DNA of 7,840 nt, from positions 1 through 7,840 of the forward strand of contig DAOVSY010000131.1 in the NCBI GenBank assembly GCA_030633365.1, given 5' to 3'. Source of the DNA: Spirochaetaceae bacterium (lineage in GTDB: Bacteria; Spirochaetota; Spirochaetia; B11-G9). A program made the translations under genes and the position numbers. The notes beneath the pieces were generated by a model. The model was not told the origin of the DNA, ran no database searches, and saw only the letters and a list, made by a program, of their open reading frames with translations. The first letter of the stretch is position 1. The number at the start of each line of letters is the position of its first letter. Below, piece after piece: positions 1 through 4,995 of this stretch.

Positions 1-364
1 AAACTTTTCCATCATCTTTTTCATAAAAAGAGACTCTGCATGGCATCAAAGAAGAAACAATTCTCTCGTCACTTAATTTAAGAATTGCTCCAGCATGATC
101 AGGATGACAGATTTCAAAAACTACTACTTTCTTAACATCTTTATCGTATTTGGCCATTGTTTTCTGCAGATCATGTATTGTAGATACTTTCCATTCTTTG
201 TCTGCTACTGACTTTGTAAACACTTCTACTGTTTTATCAAAGTCGTAGGGACTTACATTTTCCAGCATCATCATTGAGGGCATAGCTATAAATGCAATTA
301 TTCCTGTTAACAGAATTCCTGCTATAAGACCGCCCAGCCCAACTAGCATTGATTTTTTGTTCAT
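1..364 (-). CDS. Membrane-anchored DUF302 domain protein, 3' end outside window
   Basis: The first 121 codons of a leftward gene, read from an ATG at 364-362; the C-terminus lies beyond base 1. An AAGGAAA Shine-Dalgarno (370-376) sits 5 bases upstream and supports this start. Residues 1-5 are basic (MNKKS), and residues 6-28 form a hydrophobic, glycine-rich segment that looks like an uncleaved membrane anchor, so the domain probably faces the periplasm. From about residue 37 (SPYDFDKTVEVF) the sequence matches the DUF302 pattern: an amphipathic helix with a conserved tryptophan (W58), a strand ending in EICHPDHA (residues 84-91), then MPCR (107-110) followed by a strand and an EKDDG turn. DUF302 has no settled biochemical function. 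C86 with H87/H90 and C109 could form a redox or metal site, which is inference. The gene follows the antiporter gene on the same strand but has its own probable promoter. Confidence 0.82.
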   Translation of the reverse strand, partial: MNKKSMLVGLGGLIAGILLTGIIAFIAMPSMMMLENVSPYDFDKTVEVFTKSVADKEWKVSTIHDLQKTMAKYDKDVKKVVVFEICHPDHAGAILKLSDERIVSSLMPCRVSFYEKDDGKV

Positions 365-369
365 TTTAA

Positions 370-376
370 TTTCCTT
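370..376 (-). promoter_or_regulatory. Ribosome binding site of the DUF302 gene
   Basis: AAGGAAA on the minus strand, 5 bases before the ATG at 364. It fixes the start of this truncated gene. Confidence 0.6.
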
Positions 377-395
377 AAAGTATATGATTTTTTAT

Positions 396-424
396 ATAGT
401 AGTAAGGGTATTACTATTTGTAAA
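396..424 (-). promoter_or_regulatory. Probable promoter of the DUF302 gene
   Basis: On the minus strand TTTACA (419-424, five of six bases of the -35 consensus) is followed after 17 bases by TACTAT (396-401, four of six of the -10 consensus). The start of transcription would fall near 389, giving a leader of about 25 bases that just holds the ribosome binding site. A perfect inverted repeat (400-416) fills most of the spacer. The region is AT-rich, so matches of this quality can occur by chance. Confidence 0.4.
400..416. repeat. Inverted repeat TAGTAA-GGGTA-TTACTA
   Basis: Perfect 6+6 base inverted repeat with a 5-base centre, placed between the proposed -35 and -10 of the DUF302 promoter, where a bound repressor would block polymerase. 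No T run follows on either strand, so it is not an obvious terminator. Confidence 0.45.
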
Positions 425-488
425 TATCATAAAAACTTTATTAAGGATTTTACATATATTTGTAATTCCGGTAGTTTTACTAAATTTA

Positions 489-2147
489 TTACTCTATTCC
501 AACCATTTTCTTATTAACAAGCTTTCTTACAACCCTTGTATCCAAAATCCCTGCAGGTACTGGATTATCTTCTGATTCAATTACAGGAATCTGTTCCCTT
601 CCCATCTGTTTCATGGTCATTAAAGCATCTTCAAGGGATTGAGATTTAATTATAAGATCGTGAGTTGGATCGATGATATCTTTTGCTAAGATCCAGTCCC
701 ATGTATCCTGGGAGGCTATAAGCTGTTTAAGTTCATTCATAGTTATCATCCCAATAGTTTTATTTTCTTTATCTACAACAGGAAGGCAGAAGTATTCACT
801 TTGTGTAAAATAGGATACAAGTTGTGTTACCGAATCTGTCTCTTTAATAATTGGTGTGTCTTTTTGAAGAACTTCTTCAAGGGATAGTTTTGCAATGATA
901 TCTTCTTCTGTTACATTTTTACCTGATTCTTTTGCCAGCTTAATAGCAATTTTAACCATAGAAGGTCCAATAATCTGTACGATAAAAGTTGTTGCTGTTA
1001 CTCCTGTAATAATAATATCTCCCAGATAAATTCCATCTGCAATAACAAGATGATTCAAATGCTGACTGGCCATAATTGACAGTCCTATTGCAACACCTCC
1101 CTGGGCAAATAATCCCATACCTGTATATTTTTGAACAACAGGGTCTGCTTTTGTAATTTTTGCACCAAGCCAGGCTCCCAGCATTTTACCTGCGCTTCGA
1201 AAGAATACATAAAGGCCAACAATAATCCATAGAAACCCAGGCATATTATTAAGGGTTAATCTGGCACCTACAAGTACAAAAAAGAGTACGTAAATAGGAG
1301 AGGCAAAACTCTTTATAAGAGCAAATAGTTCTTTGCTTCTTTTTGGGGCCAGGTTTGTAATGACTATTCCAAGGGTCATGGCTGCAAGAATAACATCCAA
1401 ATGAAGCATCAGTGAAAGAGCAATAACAATTAACAAAGTTCCGATTGTAAAAACCATAGTTCGTGTTTTATCGCTGCTGTATCGTACAATTAGGTTCATG
1501 AAGGCACCTGCAGCTCCTCCGAGGGCAACAGCACCAAAAAGTTCCATGCTAATTGATAAAAGTTGCTCCAGAACTGAGGTATCTCCGCCAATTATCATCT
1601 GTGCCGCACCAGTTCCCAGGCCATAAAGGGTCATTGCTAGGGCATCATCCAGAGCAACAATAGCAATTATTGTAGTTGTTAAAACGCCCTTTGATCTGTA
1701 TTCCCAAAGTACATCCATAGTTGATGCAGGATCAGTTGCAGAGGCTATTGCTCCAAATACTATTCCTCCTGCAAGGGAAGCTGCAAAATTTTTGGTGAAT
1801 ATATAGAGAACCAGGCTGACGGATATTGTTACAAGTGAAAATGAAAGTATACCTTCTCCCAGCAGGATAGCCGAAAACTGTTTACCATACTTTTTCATTG
1901 TACTTCCATGTAATTCTCCTCCTACAAGGAAGCCTATTATCCCAAGGGCAAAAAAATTAAAATTATCAAGAGAAAGAATGACATCACTGTTAATAAATCT
2001 TAGTCCGCTTTTACCAATAATCAATCCAATTACAAGATAACCAAGAACCTGGGGGATTTTAATTTTCTGGAAAAACCAGGCACCGGCAATCCCTCCGAAA
2101 ACTGCAAGTCCTAAAATTAGCATTATACTGTATTGTGCGTTTAACAT
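489..2147 (-). CDS. Cation:proton antiporter (Na_H_Exchanger family) with C-terminal CBS pair
   Basis: A 552-residue inner-membrane antiporter that would exchange Na+ or K+ for H+. Residues 1-410 are about a dozen hydrophobic helices. Family marks visible are IPQVLGYLVIGLIIG (31-45), FGAIASATDP (131-140, a CPA1-like TDP signature), ALDDALAM (165-172, the ion-binding aspartate pair D167/D168), SPIYVLFFVLVGARL (283-297) and GLFAQGGVAIGLS (345-357). The cytoplasmic tail carries two CBS units, about 428-490 (pattern PVV...IGMIT) and 498-550 (QIPVIE...GILD), which in other proteins bind adenine nucleotides and gate transport. There is no RCK/TrkA-C domain. The start is supported by AAAGGAG (2156-2162), 8 bases upstream and inside the end of the EIIA gene, so the two are an operon and probably translationally coupled. 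The DD motif hints at electrogenic exchange; the ion cannot be read from sequence. Confidence 0.92.
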   Translation of the reverse strand: MLNAQYSIMLILGLAVFGGIAGAWFFQKIKIPQVLGYLVIGLIIGKSGLRFINSDVILSLDNFNFFALGIIGFLVGGELHGSTMKKYGKQFSAILLGEGILSFSLVTISVSLVLYIFTKNFAASLAGGIVFGAIASATDPASTMDVLWEYRSKGVLTTTIIAIVALDDALAMTLYGLGTGAAQMIIGGDTSVLEQLLSISMELFGAVALGGAAGAFMNLIVRYSSDKTRTMVFTIGTLLIVIALSLMLHLDVILAAMTLGIVITNLAPKRSKELFALIKSFASPIYVLFFVLVGARLTLNNMPGFLWIIVGLYVFFRSAGKMLGAWLGAKITKADPVVQKYTGMGLFAQGGVAIGLSIMASQHLNHLVIADGIYLGDIIITGVTATTFIVQIIGPSMVKIAIKLAKESGKNVTEEDIIAKLSLEEVLQKDTPIIKETDSVTQLVSYFTQSEYFCLPVVDKENKTIGMITMNELKQLIASQDTWDWILAKDIIDPTHDLIIKSQSLEDALMTMKQMGREQIPVIESEDNPVPAGILDTRVVRKLVNKKMVGIE

Positions 2148-2150
2148 TTT

Positions 2151-2798
2151 TTATTCTCCTTTAGTAAGAAGGTTGTAGATTTTCATTGAATCATCTTCCA
2201 GTAGTAATTTATTTCTAAAGGATTCATTTTTGAGAAGTGTACTTATTGAGGCCAGTAGTTTTAAATATTCTGCATGCTGATTTTGAGCTGCAGCTACCAT
2301 AAAAACTATTCGTACTGGTTTATCATCCAAAGTTTGGTAATCAATAATATCTGTTTTATTTACAGCTACAGAAACAACAATATCTCTTACAGAGTTTATG
2401 CGAATATGGGGAATTCCAATACCAAGGCCAATACCTGTACTCATAAGGCTTTCTCTTTCCCAAATTGCTTTTTCAAGCTTTTTCCTGTCTTTAATCTGGG
2501 GTGCATCTGAAATATTATTTATTAAAGATGTAAGAATGTCCCTTTTTGTTGAATAATTGCTTATAAGTACTCTTTCTGGAGCAAGAAGTTGGTTTAAACT
2601 GCTTAATCCAATATCTTTTGATTTATTGCTTTTAAGTTTGTCATTAATCCATTGGTCGATATCACTTTTACTGAACCTCCAGACATTTCCTAGTTTTCCG
2701 GCAGGTATATCACCTTTTTGTGCCCAATCATATATTGTTCTTTCTGAAATTTTTATATATTTTGCAACTTCTTCAATTGTAAGGATGCTGTCTTCCAT
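2151..2798 (-). CDS. Helix-turn-helix (excisionase type) fused to PTS EIIA domain
   Basis: A cytoplasmic 215-residue regulator. Residues 4-52 match the excisionase-family HTH_17 domain: LTIEEVAKYIKISERTIYDWAQKGDIPAGKLGNVWRF-type spacing, with the turn and wing ending in FSKSDIDQWI. After a short lysine-rich linker, residues about 65-213 form a PTS EIIA domain of the fructose/mannitol/Ntr type: the phosphorylated histidine is H131 in GIPHIR, and H175 in NQHAEYLKLL is the supporting active-site histidine. Both are intact, so phosphotransfer from HPr or NPr is expected. No EIIB or EIIC sits nearby; the partner is the antiporter directly downstream, recalling EIIA-Ntr control of K+ transport in proteobacteria. 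The HTH may bind its own promoter (inverted repeat 2811-2829), which is inference. Start chosen by GGAGG at 2805-2809, 6 bases upstream. Confidence 0.9.
   Translation of the reverse strand: MEDSILTIEEVAKYIKISERTIYDWAQKGDIPAGKLGNVWRFSKSDIDQWINDKLKSNKSKDIGLSSLNQLLAPERVLISNYSTKRDILTSLINNISDAPQIKDRKKLEKAIWERESLMSTGIGLGIGIPHIRINSVRDIVVSVAVNKTDIIDYQTLDDKPVRIVFMVAAAQNQHAEYLKLLASISTLLKNESFRNKLLLEDDSMKIYNLLTKGE
2156..2162 (-). promoter_or_regulatory. Ribosome binding site of the antiporter gene, inside the EIIA gene
   Basis: AAAGGAG on the minus strand, 8 bases before the ATG at 2147. It overlaps the codons for the last residues (KGE) of the HTH-EIIA protein, whose stop codon ends only 3 bases before that ATG. 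Ribosomes finishing the EIIA gene can re-initiate here. Confidence 0.75.
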
Positions 2799-2804
2799 TA
2801 TTTG

Positions 2805-2809
2805 CCTCC
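2805..2809 (-). promoter_or_regulatory. Ribosome binding site of the HTH-EIIA gene
   Basis: GGAGG on the minus strand, 6 bases before the ATG at 2798. A strong consensus site that supports the chosen start. Confidence 0.75.
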
Positions 2810-2810
2810 G

Positions 2811-2829
2811 TATGTATCAAAAATACATA
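2811..2829. repeat. Perfect inverted repeat over the leftward -10, probable operator
   Basis: TATGTAT-CAAAA-ATACATA: two perfect 7-base arms around a 5-base centre. It covers the proposed -10 (2820-2825) and the transcription start (about 2813) of the EIIA-antiporter operon, immediately before its GGAGG. This is the classic position for a repressor site; the repressor could be the HTH-EIIA protein itself, which is inference. Confidence 0.55.
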
Positions 2830-2848
2830 ATAGGGTAGTAAATGTCAA
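2820..2848 (-). promoter_or_regulatory. Probable sigma-70 promoter of the EIIA-antiporter operon
   Basis: On the minus strand a perfect -35 TTGACA (2843-2848), a 17-base spacer and TATTTT as -10 (2820-2825, four of six). Transcription would start near 2813, giving a leader of about 15 bases. Phased A/T tracts lie just upstream (2859-2883) and an inverted repeat covers the -10. Confidence 0.6.
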
Positions 2849-2858
2849 TATATGTCGT

Positions 2859-2883
2859 AAAAAGTACTAAAAAGGTGTAAAAA
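2859..2883. promoter_or_regulatory. Three A5 tracts in 10-base phase, likely bent DNA / UP-like element
   Basis: Runs of five A at 2859-2863, 2869-2873 and 2879-2883, each preceded by T, repeat exactly every 10 bases. A-tracts phased with the helix bend DNA. They sit about 46 to 70 bases upstream of the leftward transcription start, where AT-rich UP elements contact the polymerase alpha subunits. Period and position are seen in the sequence; the function is inference. Confidence 0.5.
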
Positions 2884-2891
2884 TGTTTATA

Positions 2892-2916
2892 TCTCTAATA
2901 ATATATCATTTAGAGA
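2892..2916. repeat. Inverted repeat TCTCTAA-N11-TTAGAGA
   Basis: Perfect 7-base arms separated by 11 bases, in the middle of the divergent region. No T run follows closely on either strand, so a terminator is unlikely; a protein site or small hairpin is possible. Confidence 0.4.
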
Positions 2917-2932
2917 AGAAGTAAGAGTGAAC

Positions 2933-2948
2933 ATTACAAAAATGTAAT
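2933..2948. repeat. Inverted repeat ATTACA-AAAA-TGTAAT
   Basis: Perfect 6-base arms around AAAA. Its right arm is the first of three TGTAAT-type hexamers that follow at 11-base steps, so the dyad and the direct repeats may be one compound binding site. Confidence 0.45.
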
Positions 2949-2970
2949 ATATCCGTAATGTTATTGTAAT
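2943..2970 (+). repeat. Three TGTAAT-type direct repeats with an 11-base period
   Basis: TGTAAT at 2943-2948, CGTAAT at 2954-2959 and TGTAAT at 2965-2970 are spaced by exactly 11 bases, about one helix turn, so all would face the same side of the DNA. They occupy the place where a -35 element should be for the extended -10 at 2976-2984, which otherwise has none. This fits an activator or repressor array for the Bat operon. Confidence 0.45.
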
Positions 2971-2975
2971 TTACC

Positions 2976-2984
2976 TGATATAAT
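2976..2984 (+). promoter_or_regulatory. Extended -10 promoter element, rightward
   Basis: TGATATAAT is a perfect extended -10 (TGnTATAAT). There is no recognisable -35 at the right distance (TAATGT at 17 bases), as is usual for extended -10 or activator-dependent promoters. Transcription would start near 2991, giving a leader of about 116 bases for the MoxR gene. Confidence 0.45.
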
Positions 2985-3023
2985 ATTTAAAAAATAAAAT
3001 ATTGATAAGAAAAGACAGCTTTC

Positions 3024-3052
3024 TTGACTTTTAGCCTGACCGGGAGTATATC
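3024..3052 (+). promoter_or_regulatory. Second rightward promoter, proximal to the MoxR gene
   Basis: TTGACT (3024-3029, five of six), a 17-base spacer, then TATATC (3047-3052, four of six). Transcription would begin near 3059, leaving a leader of about 48 bases before the ATG at 3107. It may work together with, or instead of, the extended -10 element upstream. Confidence 0.5.
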
Positions 3053-3093
3053 TATTCTGTTCAATATATATAAAAAATCAGCTTATATTTTAT

Positions 3094-3098
3094 GGAGG
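3094..3098 (+). promoter_or_regulatory. Ribosome binding site deciding the MoxR start
   Basis: GGAGG 8 bases before the ATG at 3107. An in-frame ATG at 3092 overlaps this site and has no Shine-Dalgarno of its own, so 3107 is the better start and the protein begins MTEDV. Confidence 0.75.
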
Positions 3099-3106
3099 CT
3101 TCATTT

Positions 3107-4117
3107 ATGACTGAAGATGTATCCGGACCTGTTCTTGATGTTGCAGGTACAGGTAAAAAGGTAGACCAGGTAACAGGCCTTTTAGCCAGTTTAAGGCAGG
3201 AAATACAAAAGATTATTGTTGGTCAGGATTACTTGATTGACCGTTTAATTATTGGACTGTTATGTAATAATCATGTTCTAATCGAAGGTGTCCCTGGATT
3301 GGCAAAAACGTTGTCAATTACAACTTTAGCCAAAACATTAAATTTGGGTTTCCATAGAATCCAGTTTACCCCTGATCTACTTCCTGCTGATTTAATTGGT
3401 ACTTTAATTTACAATCCTAAGACAGGTGAATTTACTCCAAAAAAAGGACCTGTTTTTTCCAATATAATTCTTGCAGATGAAATAAACCGAGCTCCGGCAA
3501 AGGTCCAAAGTGCTCTTCTGGAAGCAATGCAGGAACGACAGGTTACCATTGGTGATGAAACCCACAAACTGGATACACCTTTCATGGTGCTTGCTACTCA
3601 GAACCCTATTGAACAGGGTGGAACCTACCCCCTCCCTGAAGCACAGGTGGACAGGTTTATGCTTAAGCTAAAAATAACTTATCCCAGTAAATCTGATGAA
3701 CTTCTTATATTAAAGCGAATGGCAAAATCCAATCCCAATATGGATGTTCAACCTGTTATTGGTGCTAAAGAAATCCTGATGCTTAGAGATCTTACAGATG
3801 AGATATATATTGATGATAAGATTGAGGAATATATTGTAAATATTATAGATGCCACCAGACACCCTGAAGATTATGGTCTTGAGCTGGGGAATTATATTCA
3901 GTATGGAGCTTCCCCAAGGGCAACAATTTATCTGACCATGGCTGCAAAAGCCTATGCACTGCTTCATGGAAGGGGATATGTTACTCCTCAGGATGTAAAG
4001 TCTATTGGAATGGATGTTCTTAGGCATAGAGTAATAATAAGTTATGAAGCAGAAGCAGATGAGAAAACACCGGAAGATATTCTCCAGGCAATATTCAGTG
4101 TGGTGGAAGTGCCGTGA
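3107..4117 (+). CDS. MoxR-family AAA+ ATPase
   Basis: A 336-residue cytoplasmic ATPase, of usual MoxR length. Visible motifs: Walker A GVPGLAKT (61-68), Walker B ILADE (121-125, with D124 and E125) running into the MoxR hallmark INRAPAKVQSALLEAMQE, sensor 1 ATQNP (163-167), GTYPLPEAQVDRF (172-184, with the arginine-finger candidate R183) and sensor 2 GASPRA (268-273). All catalytic residues are present. MoxR proteins act as chaperone-like partners of VWA proteins, here the DUF58 and Bat proteins encoded downstream. First gene of the operon; its TGA overlaps the GTG start of the next gene by 4 bases. The start at 3107 is preferred over an in-frame ATG at 3092 because GGAGG (3094-3098) serves 3107 only. 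Confidence 0.95.
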   Translation: MTEDVSGPVLDVAGTGKKVDQVTGLLASLRQEIQKIIVGQDYLIDRLIIGLLCNNHVLIEGVPGLAKTLSITTLAKTLNLGFHRIQFTPDLLPADLIGTLIYNPKTGEFTPKKGPVFSNIILADEINRAPAKVQSALLEAMQERQVTIGDETHKLDTPFMVLATQNPIEQGGTYPLPEAQVDRFMLKLKITYPSKSDELLILKRMAKSNPNMDVQPVIGAKEILMLRDLTDEIYIDDKIEEYIVNIIDATRHPEDYGLELGNYIQYGASPRATIYLTMAAKAYALLHGRGYVTPQDVKSIGMDVLRHRVIISYEAEADEKTPEDILQAIFSVVEVP

Positions 4118-4995
4118 TTTCACGGGATCTGGCAAAGAAGATCCGCTATATTCAGATCACTACCAGCAGAGCTGCTAACAGTACCTTTGCCGGAGAGTAT
4201 GAGAGTGTATTCAAAGGACAGGGAATTGAGTTCGATGAAGTACGGGAATATCAGGCCGGAGATGATACAAGAGCTATAGACTGGAATGTAACAGCACGAA
4301 CAGGTGTTCCTTTTATTAAACGTTTTGTAGAAGAGCGTGAACTGGTAGTAATGTTTTTGGTTGATATGAGTGGTTCCGGTGTTTTTGGAAGTATCGAGAA
4401 AACTAAAAATGAAATTGCTGCGGAAATTTGTTCTTTACTTGCATTTTCTGCTATAAAGAATAACGATAAGGTTGGACTTATTGTCTTTACAGATACTGTT
4501 GAGTTTTTTCTTCCACCGGAAAAAGGGACCCGGCATGTTTTAAGACTTATAGAGGAAATTCTTAATTTTAAACCCAAAGGGGTAAAAACTGATATAGGCG
4601 CTGCTCTGGATTATCTTGGCAGAGTAAGTAACAAAAAAACTGTAGCTTTTTTAATATCCGATTATTTGGATAGTAATTACGAACAAAAATTAAGAGTGAT
4701 GAACAGGCGTCATGATCTAATAGCAGTAACAATCAGTGATCCCAGAGAGCTAGATCTGCCAAAGGCTGGTTTGGTTAGACTATTGGATGCTGAAACAAGT
4801 GAAAATATTATAATTGATACAAATAGCGAAAAAGTTCGTAAGTGCTACAAAGTAAAAGCTTTAGAAAGAAAAGATAAATTAAAAAGAGTTTTTTTTACCT
4901 CAGGTATAGACCAGATTGATATTCGAACAGATAAGGATTATTTAAAAAGTATAACTACATTTTTTCTAAACAGGGAAAGGCGGCTTAAAAGGTGA
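4114..4995 (+). CDS. DUF58 protein with VWA-like MIDAS
   Basis: 293 residues, no membrane segment, likely cytoplasmic. The DUF58 signature is complete: FAGEYESVFKGQGIEFDEVREYQAGDDTRAIDWNVTAR-type region at residues 25-62, then the VWA-like core with a full MIDAS metal site, D84-x-S86-x-S88 in DMSGS, T159 in GVKTD and D183 in LISD. DUF58 proteins are regular partners of MoxR ATPases, probably their substrate or adaptor for the membrane VWA proteins. The start is GTG at 4114 within the stop of the MoxR gene (GTGA overlap). It is needed because the conserved DUF58 region begins before the first in-frame ATG (residue 80). GGTGG at 4102-4106 may serve as its ribosome site, weakly; coupling to the upstream gene is likely. 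Confidence 0.92.
   Translation: MISRDLAKKIRYIQITTSRAANSTFAGEYESVFKGQGIEFDEVREYQAGDDTRAIDWNVTARTGVPFIKRFVEERELVVMFLVDMSGSGVFGSIEKTKNEIAAEICSLLAFSAIKNNDKVGLIVFTDTVEFFLPPEKGTRHVLRLIEEILNFKPKGVKTDIGAALDYLGRVSNKKTVAFLISDYLDSNYEQKLRVMNRRHDLIAVTISDPRELDLPKAGLVRLLDAETSENIIIDTNSEKVRKCYKVKALERKDKLKRVFFTSGIDQIDIRTDKDYLKSITTFFLNRERRLKR

Larger units (their letters stand above)
365..488. other. Intergenic gap between antiporter and DUF302 genes
   Basis: This gap of 124 bases holds the probable DUF302 promoter and its inverted repeat, and a second small inverted repeat TTACA-N6-TGTAA at 450-465. I could not find a GC-rich hairpin with a T run downstream of the antiporter stop, so readthrough into the DUF302 gene is possible. 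Confidence 0.6.
2799..3106. other. Divergent regulatory region between EIIA-antiporter and Bat operons
   Basis: This stretch of 308 bases holds no convincing gene. It contains one leftward and two rightward promoter candidates, three perfect inverted repeats, an A-tract array and a hexamer array, each listed separately. A further AT-only dyad (AATATTT at 2982-2988, AAATATT at 2997-3003) overlaps the extended -10. Confidence 0.7.

Noticed and set aside
400..465. Hairpins 400-416 and 450-465 as terminators of the antiporter operon
   Set aside because: Short AT-rich stems without a following T run on the minus strand.
357..575. 72-codon rightward open frame across the 365-488 gap
   Set aside because: It overlaps the end of the antiporter gene antisense, has no Shine-Dalgarno and encodes low-complexity hydrophobic sequence; typical of AT-rich antisense DNA.
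2274..2838. Two rightward open frames antisense to the HTH-EIIA gene
   Set aside because: The minus-strand protein has intact HTH and EIIA motifs; the antisense translations show no family pattern or ribosome site.
2883..2924. 13-codon rightward mini-frame with AAGG 7 bases upstream
   Set aside because: No rightward promoter is visible before it, and its AAGG comes from the phased A-tract array; chance is the simpler explanation. A leader peptide cannot be fully excluded.
3092..3106. ATG at 3092 as the MoxR start
   Set aside because: It overlaps the GGAGG that serves the ATG at 3107 and has no ribosome site of its own.
2985..3106. Riboswitch or structured RNA in the MoxR leader
   Set aside because: Only weak AT-only stems (for example 3068-3088) and no conserved riboswitch core that I recognise.
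3710..4135. Leftward open frame antisense to the MoxR gene
   Set aside because: Shadow of a gene with complete AAA+ motifs; rich in Cys, His and Ile as expected of antisense translation.
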